This document shows positions 10,005-18,072 of a DNA stretch of 34,050 nt, in pieces. Within the stretch, counting starts at the first letter, position 1; each line of letters starts with the position of its first letter. The position numbers were made by a program, and so were the translations under genes. The stretch spans positions 1 to 34,050 of the forward strand of contig JAFSET010000084.1 of NCBI GenBank assembly GCA_017435615.1. The letters run 5' to 3'. The stretch is from Oscillospiraceae bacterium (lineage in GTDB: Bacteria > Bacillota > Clostridia > Oscillospirales > Oscillospiraceae). Below the pieces are notes generated by a model. It did not search any database. It was not told where the DNA came from and saw only the letters and a program-made list of their open reading frames with translations.

Positions 10005-10841
10005 TTATATTTCGCCCCGGCGGAACCTTCTGTATTCCTTGGGCGTCATAGAGTACTCTTCTTTAAAAATACGCAAAAAATGACTAAAGCTGTCAAAGTC
10101 CAGGATCTCCGCGATCTGGGTGATCTGATAGTCGGAATTGGCCAAAAGCTGGGCGCCGTAGGCCAGTTTCTGCTTTTTCTGATACTGCGCGATGGTCATA
10201 CCGGTGTATTCCTTGAAATCCTTGATCAGCTTGCACTTGGCAACCGGATACTGTCCGTAGATATCCTGGACCGTTGTGGTCAAATATGTGTAATTATTCA
10301 GCTTTGTGACCAGGTCTATCACATATTCGTTTTTCGTTTCACTCAGGCCCGGCTCATTGCGCAGTATCAAAAGGGTGATCACATTATACAAAAACAGCGA
10401 CACCTTCTGGTACTCGTCACTTTGGTGGATCAGCAGGTTGGCAAGCTTGTAAATATAGGCGTATTCCACATCCGTGAGCCGGCAGGTCAGATAGCCCTTT
10501 CTGCCAAAGGCATTTCTAAGAAAGGCGTTTTCCTCGAAGAAACGCTGAAAAAAGCTGGCCTTGGCAAAGAAGCTGAAATGTACGCTTTGGGGGGTCGCCC
10601 TGCAAATGCCGTGTTTTTCCCCAGGCTTGAAGAAATACACCGTATTTCGGCCGATCCGCCGCTCCTCCCCATTATGATAATGGTAGAAATCTCCACCTGC
10701 CAGAATAAACAGCTCATAGAAATCCTCATGGGAATGGACATCCACATCCGCGGCGCACCATACATAGTCGTAATCATTCTCACGATGCAGCACATGGTCC
10801 TCGAAATGGTTTTTATCACACCGTTCCGGATTAAATCTCAT
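10005..10841 (-). CDS. AraC family transcriptional regulator
   Basis: 278 residues; the start has AGGAGG 7 nt upstream. The N-terminal half is a cupin-type sensor ('HSHEDFYELFIL', 'RIGRNTVYFFKPGEKHGI', roughly residues 35-85). The C-terminal third (about 180-275) carries two helix-turn-helix motifs, the second ending in 'FDSFSHFLRIFKEEY' and 'MTPKEYRRFR', the standard AraC signature. Regulators with this layout usually bind a sugar through the cupin and activate nearby catabolic operons. It is last in the block YgjV-like, DUF5107, DUF624, AraC and is followed by a terminator. The downstream GH106 block is the likely target, by position only. Confidence 0.93.
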   Translation of the reverse strand: MRFNPERCDKNHFEDHVLHRENDYDYVWCAADVDVHSHEDFYELFILAGGDFYHYHNGEERRIGRNTVYFFKPGEKHGICRATPQSVHFSFFAKASFFQRFFEENAFLRNAFGRKGYLTCRLTDVEYAYIYKLANLLIHQSDEYQKVSLFLYNVITLLILRNEPGLSETKNEYVIDLVTKLNNYTYLTTTVQDIYGQYPVAKCKLIKDFKEYTGMTIAQYQKKQKLAYGAQLLANSDYQITQIAEILDFDSFSHFLRIFKEEYSMTPKEYRRFRRGEI

Positions 10842-10860
10842 GGGGCTTCCTCCTTTTTTG

Positions 10861-11496
10861 TTATCGTTCCAGTTCCGCCTGCAGATCCTCTTTTGTCATA
10901 ATATTCCGGAAAACAGACTCTAAAATGAAATTGGTCAGACAAACATACACCGCCACCGCCACCACGATCAGCACAGGCCGATACACCGTCAGCACCGCCG
11001 CCGCTCCAAACAGGATCAGCAGCAGCAAGGACTTGGGCGCATTGGTGACCACCAGCAGCGCGCTGTTTTTCATAACCGCCTTCAGGCTGTTTTCAAAACG
11101 GGCCTGATAGGCCAGGGCGTAAATTCCCCACACCAGGGCTACGCACACGATCACACCGCCCATCGCGCCAAATACACCGGCAATGGGAAGCTGCTGCCGC
11201 ATCAGCACCAGCATCAGGCAGGTGAACAGGGACAGTGCCTCAAACACAAGCAAGCTCAGCCAAATCACCGTAGACCTTTTGAAATTGCTCCGAAAGGCTT
11301 CCCAAAAGTATTGGAAAACATGGCCGCCGTCCTGGCGGACAGCCTTGTGATAGGCGTAATACAGTCCGCTGCAGGATGCGCCCACTGTCACCACAGGGAT
11401 ACTGAACACCAGCCACAAAAGGCTCAGCAGCAGTGTGTCGGTCACCTTGGTAAAGCCGTGCATAAAGCCGCCTTCCGGTCCAAACGCATTACTCAC
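10861..11496 (-). CDS. DUF624 (YesL-like) membrane protein
   Basis: 211 residues from the GTG at 11494-11496, preceded by GGAGGG at 10 nt; an ATG at 11514 would add six residues but has no ribosome site. The opening 'FGPEGGFMHGFTKVTDTLLLSLLWLVFSIPVVTVGAS' type pattern is the DUF624 hallmark. Roughly four to five hydrophobic segments follow (around residues 20-45, 70-95, 105-130, 150-190). YesL-type proteins accompany sugar ABC transporters and glycosidases in Firmicutes, but their biochemical role is unknown. The start overlaps the stop of the DUF5107 gene by 8 nt (GTGAGTAA), suggesting coupled translation. It is followed 19 nt later by the AraC gene. Confidence 0.85.
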   Translation of the reverse strand: MSNAFGPEGGFMHGFTKVTDTLLLSLLWLVFSIPVVTVGASCSGLYYAYHKAVRQDGGHVFQYFWEAFRSNFKRSTVIWLSLLVFEALSLFTCLMLVLMRQQLPIAGVFGAMGGVIVCVALVWGIYALAYQARFENSLKAVMKNSALLVVTNAPKSLLLLILFGAAAVLTVYRPVLIVVAVAVYVCLTNFILESVFRNIMTKEDLQAELER

Positions 11497-13513
11497 GGAT
11501 GATCTGCCCTCCATTCAGCCACTGCACATTGGCAAACATCCGAAAATCCGCAAAACGGGGCGGATCGATATGCTCCCGGTCAAAGGTCTTGCCTGCCAGC
11601 TCTGCCTTTTTCTCCTCCACCGCGATCCACAGATCCAGGGTGATGGTTTCACATTCCCGGATATCCGGAATTAAAATGCCCCCATCCTGATACAGGATCT
11701 TCTCCGCGCCGGCAATATCCCCGGCATCCGTCAGGGCAAAGGCGTAATAGACCTTGCAGCGGCAATCCTCCCGCAGCTCAGAGGGCATCCCCTCGTATAC
11801 CGTTTTCAGTTGGGCAAAGCGGCGGTTTTCATACAGGCACCGCAAGGTCTGTCTGGCAAGAGAAACATCGTCATTGCGCAGCGCCCAGGCCTGCAGCATA
11901 TAGCAAACCTCTTTTTCGTGATCACCAATATCCCGGTTCAAAATGGACAGCGCGTACAGCGCCCAGGCCGACTCCTTCTGCCGGACAGAGGTTTGCAGCA
12001 TAGCCGCCGCGCGCTCATAATCCTTTTCAATAAATGTGTTCAGTCCCAACTGCAGCCAGGCAAACCAATTCTGCCCATCCTGACCGTTGACCGCCTGTTT
12101 CAGGCAGTTGGTCCACTCCCCCTGGCACATATAGGACACCGGCGGCTTAGACGGATCGTGCTCCCCCACAGTTCCCTGCTCCAGCAGGCGGAGCCAGGGC
12201 TCCTGCTCCGGGGTCAGCTCGCCAAAGTCCAGGTAGGCACACATGGGATCCTCGCCGCAGACCGCTCTGCGCTTCTGCTCCAGCGCGCCCCAGCCGTCAG
12301 CACGGTAGAGCATTTCCTCCGCGGGGCTTTTGGCCATAGCCTTGGTTGCCTGCAGCATAAGCTCCAGCTCCTGCTCGGACACCAGGCTGTCCAGGCCGGA
12401 GGCAGCCTCCATTTTGGCTTCCTCCCAGCTTCCGTGGGCCTTTTGGGGGTCCAACTGGATCGCGCCGTAAGCCTCCACCCATTCCCAAACTGTCTTGGGA
12501 GGCATCGGCAGGCACTCATACTGGGTCTTGGCAATACCGGCCTGAATTTCATTATAGCTGCCGCTTTCGTCATCGGCAGTCAGAAAATTCTTCCAGCGGT
12601 CACCGCCCTTGCTGTTGCCCCATACGAACAGCTTGCGTCCCTTCAGCCGTTTTGTGGAGGTCTGCACCAGGCCATAGCCGGTGCGGTCCACCTGACAGAT
12701 AAATTTCCGGTCGTTGGTAGGAATGTTCCAAAAGTAGTCGATGGAGATCACATTGTTCAGCGGATATGTAATGTCGATACCGTTGTATTCCGGCACCGCG
12801 ATCTTGACCGGGTGGGAGTCCCTCGCGGTAAAGGTATTGGTCACCGGCACGATCACCCGGTTGCCCGGCACATCCGGCGCGGCAATATTGCTCCACCAGT
12901 ACATGGGGACCACCTTGAACTGGGGATTGACGATCTTGGTTCTGACGAACAGCAGCCGGGACTGCTCCGGCAGGAAAAAGTCCATTTGGTACACAATGCC
13001 GCGAATTCGCTCGAACTGGTAAAACCGCAGCACCGGCGTGCCGTCCTCCAAACGGGTACGGGCGGTGTGCATCCAGTCGCAGGTAAAGGCATTGTGGCCC
13101 ACATAGCCGCAGTTCCACTCCACGCCGCCGCTCATCCAGGCGTTTCGCACGCCCAAATGGCAGGGCCGCACCACACTGTTGACAAACAGCAGCTCCTTTC
13201 CGGCCACTTTGTCGAACAGGCTGTGGAGCTTGCCGCCGAACTGAGGCAGGAAGGTGGCTTTCAAATACTCATTTTCCAGCACCACCACCGGCTGCTGCCG
13301 GTCCTGCAATTTCCGGCTGTACTTATCCTGTGCCTTGTACGGAAATCCGTATTCCACCATTCCGTAATTGACGAACAGCTCGTCCTCCTCGCTGAGCTCA
13401 AAGGCATCCTGCATAAACGTCAGTCTTAGATTTTCGGAGATAGAAGGTAATGTACTTTCACCGTTGAATTCCACACTGGGAATATTCAGCTTTTCTACAC
13501 GCAATTCAGTCAC
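11489..13513 (-). CDS. DUF5107 / TPR protein
   Basis: 674 residues from the GTG at 13511-13513, with AGGAGG 8 nt upstream. The N-terminal half (about 75-345) matches the DUF5107 pattern: 'NEYLKATFLPQFGGKLHSL', 'GGVEWNCGYVGH', 'MYWWSNIAAP'. This resembles the galactose-mutarotase-like beta-sandwich of aldose epimerases and some glycosidases. The C-terminal half is helical with TPR-like repeats ('WFAWLQLGLNTFIEKDYERAA', 'WALYALSILNRDIGDHEKE'). No signal peptide is present, so it is probably cytoplasmic. Function is not established; a role in binding or processing sugars is inferred from fold and location. Its start overlaps the previous stop and its stop overlaps the next start, each by 8 nt. 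Confidence 0.85.
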   Translation of the reverse strand: MTELRVEKLNIPSVEFNGESTLPSISENLRLTFMQDAFELSEEDELFVNYGMVEYGFPYKAQDKYSRKLQDRQQPVVVLENEYLKATFLPQFGGKLHSLFDKVAGKELLFVNSVVRPCHLGVRNAWMSGGVEWNCGYVGHNAFTCDWMHTARTRLEDGTPVLRFYQFERIRGIVYQMDFFLPEQSRLLFVRTKIVNPQFKVVPMYWWSNIAAPDVPGNRVIVPVTNTFTARDSHPVKIAVPEYNGIDITYPLNNVISIDYFWNIPTNDRKFICQVDRTGYGLVQTSTKRLKGRKLFVWGNSKGGDRWKNFLTADDESGSYNEIQAGIAKTQYECLPMPPKTVWEWVEAYGAIQLDPQKAHGSWEEAKMEAASGLDSLVSEQELELMLQATKAMAKSPAEEMLYRADGWGALEQKRRAVCGEDPMCAYLDFGELTPEQEPWLRLLEQGTVGEHDPSKPPVSYMCQGEWTNCLKQAVNGQDGQNWFAWLQLGLNTFIEKDYERAAAMLQTSVRQKESAWALYALSILNRDIGDHEKEVCYMLQAWALRNDDVSLARQTLRCLYENRRFAQLKTVYEGMPSELREDCRCKVYYAFALTDAGDIAGAEKILYQDGGILIPDIRECETITLDLWIAVEEKKAELAGKTFDREHIDPPRFADFRMFANVQWLNGGQIIRE

Positions 13514-14042
13514 AGCCGTTTCCTCCTTTTGCTTTCTCAGGCAAAATGCCGTTTTGTTTGTAACGGATCAATCCGATCACGATGGATGTGATGTTGAACA
13601 CCTCGCACAGCACACCGCCCAATGAGGGCACTGTGCAGTTATAGATCAGCCAGCACGGAGAATCTCCCAGCTTTAAAAGCCGCAGCATGTTCTCGCTTTT
13701 CATATACATTGCCACGGTGCCGAACACAGAGCCGATGATGGGCAGAAGATCCAGCCAGGAGCGAAAGCCGATACTGCCGGCAGCCACTACCGCACACAGC
13801 AGCACCGGAAGCCAGGCCTTGTGCTTGGACCATTTCTGATCCCGGCCGAAATAGAAAACGGTATTGCGGATCAAAAAGACCACATTCAAATACACCGCCG
13901 GCCAGCTCCGCAGCAGAATGTAGCTGACCAAAAACAGAAACGAGCCTGCCGTCTGAAAGGCAATGATCTGCTTTCGTGTTTTCATTTGGAACGATATGAT
14001 GGTAAGGAGCATACCCAAGATGCTCACAGCTTGTCCTAACAT
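13506..14042 (-). CDS. YgjV family membrane protein
   Basis: 178 residues, highly hydrophobic with about five to six membrane segments. The start 'GQAVSILGMLLTIISFQMKTRKQIIAFQ' type pattern and the closing 'PSLGGVLCEVFNITSIVIGLIRY' fit the YgjV (Imp-YgjV) family of inner membrane proteins, whose function is unknown. It is the first gene of the minus-strand block facing the LacI regulator, so it could be controlled by that repressor. The ribosome site GGAAGG is distant (about 13 nt), so translation may be weak. Its last codons overlap the DUF5107 start (GTGACTGA). Confidence 0.8.
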   Translation of the reverse strand: MLGQAVSILGMLLTIISFQMKTRKQIIAFQTAGSFLFLVSYILLRSWPAVYLNVVFLIRNTVFYFGRDQKWSKHKAWLPVLLCAVVAAGSIGFRSWLDLLPIIGSVFGTVAMYMKSENMLRLLKLGDSPCWLIYNCTVPSLGGVLCEVFNITSIVIGLIRYKQNGILPEKAKGGNGCD

Positions 14043-14079
14043 TGCTGTCTACTTTCCTTCCTGTACACTTTATACATTT

Positions 14080-14109
14080 ATTGTACACATAAAACCGTGC
14101 AAAAATCAA
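14080..14109 (-). promoter_or_regulatory. Sigma-A promoter for the YgjV-DUF5107-DUF624-AraC block
   Basis: On the minus strand TTGATT (14104-14109) and TACAAT (14080-14085) are separated by 18 bp, about 40 nt ahead of the YgjV-like start codon. Assigned by eye. Confidence 0.55.
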
Positions 14110-14116
14110 TACGCTT

Positions 14117-14153
14117 TGCGCATAAATTTACGCATCAAAAATGCAAAAAGCAT
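14117..14153. promoter_or_regulatory. Candidate operators between the divergent promoters
   Basis: Between the two divergent promoters lie an imperfect palindrome centred on AAATTT (14117-14134) and a perfect short one, ATGC-AAAAA-GCAT (14141-14153), directly upstream of the lacI -35 box. LacI-family proteins bind palindromes of about this size near their own promoters. The link to the adjacent LacI protein is inferred. Confidence 0.35.
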
Positions 14154-14154
14154 C

Positions 14155-14183
14155 TTGCAAAGCCTCAACCGATGTGGTAATAT
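14155..14183 (+). promoter_or_regulatory. Sigma-A promoter for the lacI-type gene
   Basis: TTGCAA (14155-14160) and TAATAT (14178-14183) are 17 bp apart, about 47 nt before the regulator start codon. Confidence 0.65.
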
Positions 14184-14229
14184 TTGGTTAAGCTTACAGG
14201 AAAACATCCAAAAAAAAGGAGTTTTGCCA

Positions 14230-15255
14230 ATGATTTCCACACGGGAGCTTGCGGAGCTGGCGCAGGTCAGCCAGTCCACCATATCCCGCTGCCTGAATGA
14301 CCACCCTTCCATTTCCTTTGAAACCAAGGAACGGGTACGCAAGCTGGCACTGCAATACGGATATGTGGAAAGCAGAAAAGGACAAAAGGCCCTGTTTTCC
14401 GGGAAACGCAGGACCATTGGTGTTTTGATCACCGACCGGCCTTTTTTTGATGACTTATTCATCAACTATACCCTCAACTTAATCATGACCAGAGCCGCGG
14501 AAAAAAACTACTACATCATCCCTTTGCCCCTGTCCACCCACAAGCAGGGCGGTATGGAAAAGCTGCGTGATCTGATCCGGCTGAACATTGTCGACAGCTT
14601 CCTCATCCTGCACCGGCACTTTGACCAGCCTCTGCACCAGTATTTGTCGGAATGTGGCATCCCCCATGTTTATCTGCTCCACTGCTCACGCAATTCCTAT
14701 CAGGCTGTGGACATCATCGACTCCGACAACTGCGCCGGCGGTTATATTGCCGCTGAGCATCTGCTCCGTCACGGACACCAAAAAATCATCGCGGTGACCT
14801 GTCCCTTCCGGGAATATGAGGACCGCACCAACGGCTACCGTCAGGCCCTGGAGGAAGCCGGCATCCCTTGCCGGGAGGATTTTGTGCTGAGTGTGGACAC
14901 CTGCTACGAAAGCGCCTACCGGACCGTTTGCGAAAACACCGCGCTTTTTTCTCAGGCTACCGCCGTTTATGTGCAAAGTGATATTCTGACACTGGCCGTA
15001 GCCAACGCATTGCAGGACAACGGCTTTTCCATTCCGGAGGATATTTCTCTGGTGGGCTCCGACGGCTACCAGCTTGGCGGCATTGCCCGTCCCGCGCTGG
15101 ACAGTGTGGCCCACCCCATTTCCGAGCTGGTGGATCTGGCTCTTTCCCGGCTGATGGAGATCGCGGACACGAAACGCCCCCAAACCCCACGGCAGATCAT
15201 TTTACGGCCCTACCTGATCCGGCGCGGATCTGTACGGACCTTACAGGAGGATTAA
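14230..15255 (+). CDS. LacI family transcriptional regulator
   Basis: 341 residues. The ATG at 14230 is chosen because AAGGAG lies 8 nt upstream and because the protein then begins exactly with the LacI helix-turn-helix ('STRELAELAQVSQSTISRCL', residues 3-22). The hinge and the periplasmic-binding-like sensor domain follow ('RTIGVLITDRPF' near residue 60, 'GGYIAAEHLLRHGHQKI' near 170, 'ISLVGSDGYQ' near 270). It should bind a sugar and release or hold an operator. It is co-transcribed with the GH127-like gene two bases downstream and divergent from the YgjV-DUF5107-DUF624-AraC block, so control of both directions is plausible. Confidence 0.93.
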   Translation: MISTRELAELAQVSQSTISRCLNDHPSISFETKERVRKLALQYGYVESRKGQKALFSGKRRTIGVLITDRPFFDDLFINYTLNLIMTRAAEKNYYIIPLPLSTHKQGGMEKLRDLIRLNIVDSFLILHRHFDQPLHQYLSECGIPHVYLLHCSRNSYQAVDIIDSDNCAGGYIAAEHLLRHGHQKIIAVTCPFREYEDRTNGYRQALEEAGIPCREDFVLSVDTCYESAYRTVCENTALFSQATAVYVQSDILTLAVANALQDNGFSIPEDISLVGSDGYQLGGIARPALDSVAHPISELVDLALSRLMEIADTKRPQTPRQIILRPYLIRRGSVRTLQED

Positions 15256-15257
15256 CT

Positions 15258-16547
15258 ATGGAACTTACACTGCAGCCTTTGGACACACAGCAATTACAAG
15301 ATCGGATCGACCTGAATTATCAGCGTCTGTCCACCGGCGCATACTACAGCATTGAGGAGGTCTTCTCCGCGCCGGACTACGACTGGTACGGTGATAAGGA
15401 AGGCCGCGCGCTGCTGGCCTTTGTATGCCACTATAAGCTCAGCGGCAAGATGATCCCCTGTATGGAGCAGATGCTGGCCCAAATGGAAAGCCGGCTCAAC
15501 GCCGACGGCTATTTTGGCCCCATATGGCCGGACAACATTCAGGAGCAGCAGCTTTCCGGACACTCCTGGCTCCTGCGCGGTCTTTGCGAGCATTACGAGC
15601 AGTTTGGAGACGATTACAGTCTGCAGGCCGTCCGCAGGATCACCGAAAATCTGTTTTTGCCCAAGCTTGGCCGTTTTTCCTCCTATCCTGTCCGGCGTGA
15701 GCTGGAGGGTCAGGGCGGTGTCAGCGGTTCCCAGATCGGCATTGTGGACGGCTGGATCCTCTCCAGTGATGTGGGCTGCGCCTTTATGAGCATCGACGGC
15801 CTTTCCCACGCCTACCAGCTTACAAAGGATGATCGGATCCGGCAGCTTTTGGATGAAATGATCCGCGTATACCTGTCCATTGACAAGGTTGCCCTTCAGG
15901 CGCAGACCCACTGCACCCTGACCGCCGCCCGGGGCATGGTGCGGATGTATCAGCAAACCGGTGACCAAGCCTACCTGCAGGGTGCTGAAGCCATCGCAAC
16001 GCTCTACTTTGAAGGCGGCGGTATGACCGCCACCTATCAGAATCTGAACTGGTGGGGCCGTCCGGATACCTGGACAGAGCCTTGCGCCATTGTGGATTCC
16101 ATGATGCTGGCCGGAGAGCTTTACAAGCTCACCGGTGACGACCGCTACCGCTGTCTGGCAGCCCGTATCTATCACAACGGCCTGGCCACCGCTCAGCGGA
16201 ACAACGGCGGCGCGGGTACAGACAGCGCCGTAACAGAGGGCGGACAGGACATCCTGTATATGGATATGTACGAGGCCTGGTTCTGCTGCACCATGCGCCT
16301 TGCCGAAGGTCTTTGGTATGTCAGCAGCAATTCGGACCTGTTTGCCGCCCGGACCGAGGGCCGTGTTACCAAAAAAGGCCGTGTCTATTCTGACGGTGAC
16401 ATTCTCTACGCCCAGATCAGCGGCGGCGGAGAAGCTTATGCCGAAAAGGAAGTTCAGGTTGACGGTCTGACCCTCTCTCCTTTGGTCAAATTCTATCAGC
16501 TTCCCACTGAGATCGCGGAAGCAACGAAGCAGCGTATCTTATTTTAA
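15258..16547 (+). CDS. Short GH127-like (beta-L-arabinofuranosidase-fold) protein
   Basis: 429 residues, with AGGAGG 7 nt before the start and only 2 nt after the regulator stop. The body looks like an (alpha/alpha)6 barrel. The stretch 'TEPCAIVDSMMLAGELYKLTGD' followed by 'ARIYHNGLATAQ' and 'WFCCTMRLAEGLWY' resembles GH127/GH146 enzymes. Glu274, Cys276, Cys343 and Cys344 fit the Glu-x-Cys plus Cys-Cys zinc site of GH127, in which one of the paired Cys is the nucleophile. The usual acid/base Glu about 16 residues before the Glu-x-Cys motif is not evident, and the protein lacks the C-terminal beta-sandwiches of the ~650-residue GH127 enzymes. No signal peptide, so cytoplasmic. Arabinofuranosidase activity is therefore uncertain; a distant family member is likelier. 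Confidence 0.65.
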   Translation: MELTLQPLDTQQLQDRIDLNYQRLSTGAYYSIEEVFSAPDYDWYGDKEGRALLAFVCHYKLSGKMIPCMEQMLAQMESRLNADGYFGPIWPDNIQEQQLSGHSWLLRGLCEHYEQFGDDYSLQAVRRITENLFLPKLGRFSSYPVRRELEGQGGVSGSQIGIVDGWILSSDVGCAFMSIDGLSHAYQLTKDDRIRQLLDEMIRVYLSIDKVALQAQTHCTLTAARGMVRMYQQTGDQAYLQGAEAIATLYFEGGGMTATYQNLNWWGRPDTWTEPCAIVDSMMLAGELYKLTGDDRYRCLAARIYHNGLATAQRNNGGAGTDSAVTEGGQDILYMDMYEAWFCCTMRLAEGLWYVSSNSDLFAARTEGRVTKKGRVYSDGDILYAQISGGGEAYAEKEVQVDGLTLSPLVKFYQLPTEIAEATKQRILF

Positions 16548-16565
16548 AATATCCGTAATCATGAT

Positions 16566-16603
16566 AAAAACAGCACAAAATCTTCGGATTTTGTGCTGTT
16601 TTG
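16566..16603 (+). terminator. Strong terminator after the GH127-like gene
   Basis: A perfect hairpin with 16-bp arms around a TTCG tetraloop begins AAAACAGCAC and ends GTGCTGTTTT. The A/T arms mean it can work in both directions. Confidence 0.9.
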
Positions 16604-16831
16604 CGTCCCAGGCAAGGAAAAAAGTGTGTCTGCGGTTTATAACGAAGGTTTCTGCCTTCCTGCGACACGCCCTTTTGATGTTTTGTGTATGATCGTATCA
16701 CACATTGGGTGGAACTGCTACAGCCGACGGATTTGTGTCGAGCAATTTCCCGGCATTTCCCTCCCGGTTTCGCCGATTTTTGAACCGGACGGCCCGTACA
16801 ATGATACCACTTCACCAAGGAGGGATCCATC
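16604..16831 (+). other. Leader region of noc
   Basis: This 228-bp gap holds no gene I can support. It contains an imperfect palindrome of the TGTG...CACA type around 16684-16703 and an ATTTCCCGG half-site (16745-16753) like half of the Bacillus subtilis Noc-binding sequence. TACAAT near 16798 could be a -10 box, with a poor -35. Confidence 0.4.
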
Positions 16832-17614
16832 ATGCAATGTCAAAAGCTCAGAACCTACATGGAAACCGGCAGAGTGATCTTTCTGCCTGCCCGGTCCATC
16901 CAACCCAATCCAGCTCAGCCCCGAAAGGTCTTCCGGGAGGATGCCCTGCAGGAGCTGTGCGAAAGCATCCGCCGCCACGGGATTTTGCAGCCCCTTTCTG
17001 TCCGCCGGGCCGGCACAGCCTATGAGCTGATTGCCGGAGAACGGCGGCTCCGGGCAGGCATTATGGCCGGATTGACGGAAATCCCCTGTATCGTTATGAA
17101 TATGTCCGACCAGGAATCCGGGATGGTTGCGCTGGTGGAAAATCTGCAGCGGCAGGATCTGGATTTCATTGAGGAGGCCAGGGGCATCGGCGTGCTGATG
17201 GAAAAATGGTCCATGAGCCAGGAGCAGGCGGCACGGGTTTTGGGTAAGAGCCAAAGCGCCATTGCCAACAAGCTGCGGCTGCTGCGTCACTCACTGCCGG
17301 TGCTGGAGGCCATGCGCGCAGCAGAGCTGACGGAACGCCACGCCCGGGCGCTGCTGAAGCTGACCGGGGATACACAAAAGCTGCAGGCCATCGAATACAT
17401 TGCCCGTAACGGCCTGAGCGTGGCACGAACGGAGCAATACATCGATGACCTGCTGCAAGGCCGGGACAAAAAACAGCCCCGGGCCGATGTGGATCATTTT
17501 CTTAAAAACGTTACCCAAACACTGAGCCGTATTCAGCGTTCCGGCATTGCCGCCATTTCCGAGCGGCGGGAAACAGACAGCCTGATCGTACTGACTATCA
17601 CAATTCCAAAGTAG
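16832..17614 (+). CDS. noc: Noc-type ParB family nucleoid occlusion protein
   Basis: 260 residues, with AAGGAGGG 7 nt before the ATG. The ParB N-terminal domain contains the CTP-binding arginine patch GERRLRAG (69-76) and ENLQRQDL (103-110). A helix-turn-helix follows (about 129-150, 'QEQAARVLGKSQSAIANKL'). The C-terminal end '...SGIAAISERRETDSLIVLTITIPK' type matches the Noc C-terminus, which favours Noc over Spo0J. Noc binds dispersed DNA sites and the membrane to keep division away from the nucleoid. The tail before the ParB fold is shorter than in B. subtilis, where it makes the membrane helix. It stands alone without rsmG, parA or parB, and converges with the carbonic anhydrase gene with a 17-nt overlap of the 3' ends. 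Confidence 0.85.
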   Translation: MQCQKLRTYMETGRVIFLPARSIQPNPAQPRKVFREDALQELCESIRRHGILQPLSVRRAGTAYELIAGERRLRAGIMAGLTEIPCIVMNMSDQESGMVALVENLQRQDLDFIEEARGIGVLMEKWSMSQEQAARVLGKSQSAIANKLRLLRHSLPVLEAMRAAELTERHARALLKLTGDTQKLQAIEYIARNGLSVARTEQYIDDLLQGRDKKQPRADVDHFLKNVTQTLSRIQRSGIAAISERRETDSLIVLTITIPK

Positions 17615-18059
17615 TTTGGGCCAGCTCTACATAATGCACGGCATCCTGCTTTTGCTGAGCCTGCTGCTCCGGTGTCAGAGTCTTGACGATCTTGGCAGGA
17701 CTTCCCAAAAGCACAGAGCCGGCAGGTGCCTGTGTTTTTCCGGTGACCAATGCGCCGGCCCCCACCATGCAGCCCTCCTCCAAAACCGCACCGTTCAGCA
17801 CGATGGCACCCATACCGATCAGGCAGCCATCACCAATGGTGCAGCCGTGTAAAATAGCGCCGTGGCCTACGGTGCAGTAAGCACCTACCGTGGTCTGCTC
17901 ATGGAGGATGCAGCCGTCCTGAATATTGCTGCAAGGGCCTACGGTGATCTTGCCGCTGTCACCGCGCAGAACCGCATTGTGCCATATGGAGGCGTTTTCG
18001 CCTAATTCCACATCCCCGGTGACCACCGCCCCGGAGGCAATATAATATGTTTTTCTCAT
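17598..18059 (-). CDS. Gamma-carbonic anhydrase family protein
   Basis: 153 residues forming a left-handed beta-helix of hexapeptide repeats. The three zinc-binding histidines of the gamma class are present: His53 after 'IQDGCIL', and His66 and His71 in 'GHGAILHGC'. Arg32-Gly-Asp34 and Gln47-Asp48 also fit. Members such as YrdA are cytoplasmic trimers; many have weak or no measured carbonic anhydrase activity, so the reaction is not assured. AGAAAGG precedes the start by 7 nt. Immediately upstream lies the inverted-repeat element A (18073-18396), so its transcript must start inside that element or read through from luxS-mtnN. The 3' end overlaps noc tail to tail. Confidence 0.9.
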   Translation of the reverse strand: MRKTYYIASGAVVTGDVELGENASIWHNAVLRGDSGKITVGPCSNIQDGCILHEQTTVGAYCTVGHGAILHGCTIGDGCLIGMGAIVLNGAVLEEGCMVGAGALVTGKTQAPAGSVLLGSPAKIVKTLTPEQQAQQKQDAVHYVELAQTTLEL

Positions 18060-18072
18060 AGCATAACCTTTC

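Noticed and set aside
7546..13429. Several long plus-strand frames (7546-9240, 10080-10901, 11810-13429)
   Set aside because: All lie opposite genes with clear families and correct ribosome sites; the GC-rich third positions create them.
16604..16831. parS site near noc
   Set aside because: No TGTTTCACGTGAAACA-like palindrome found; only the Noc-type half-site is present.
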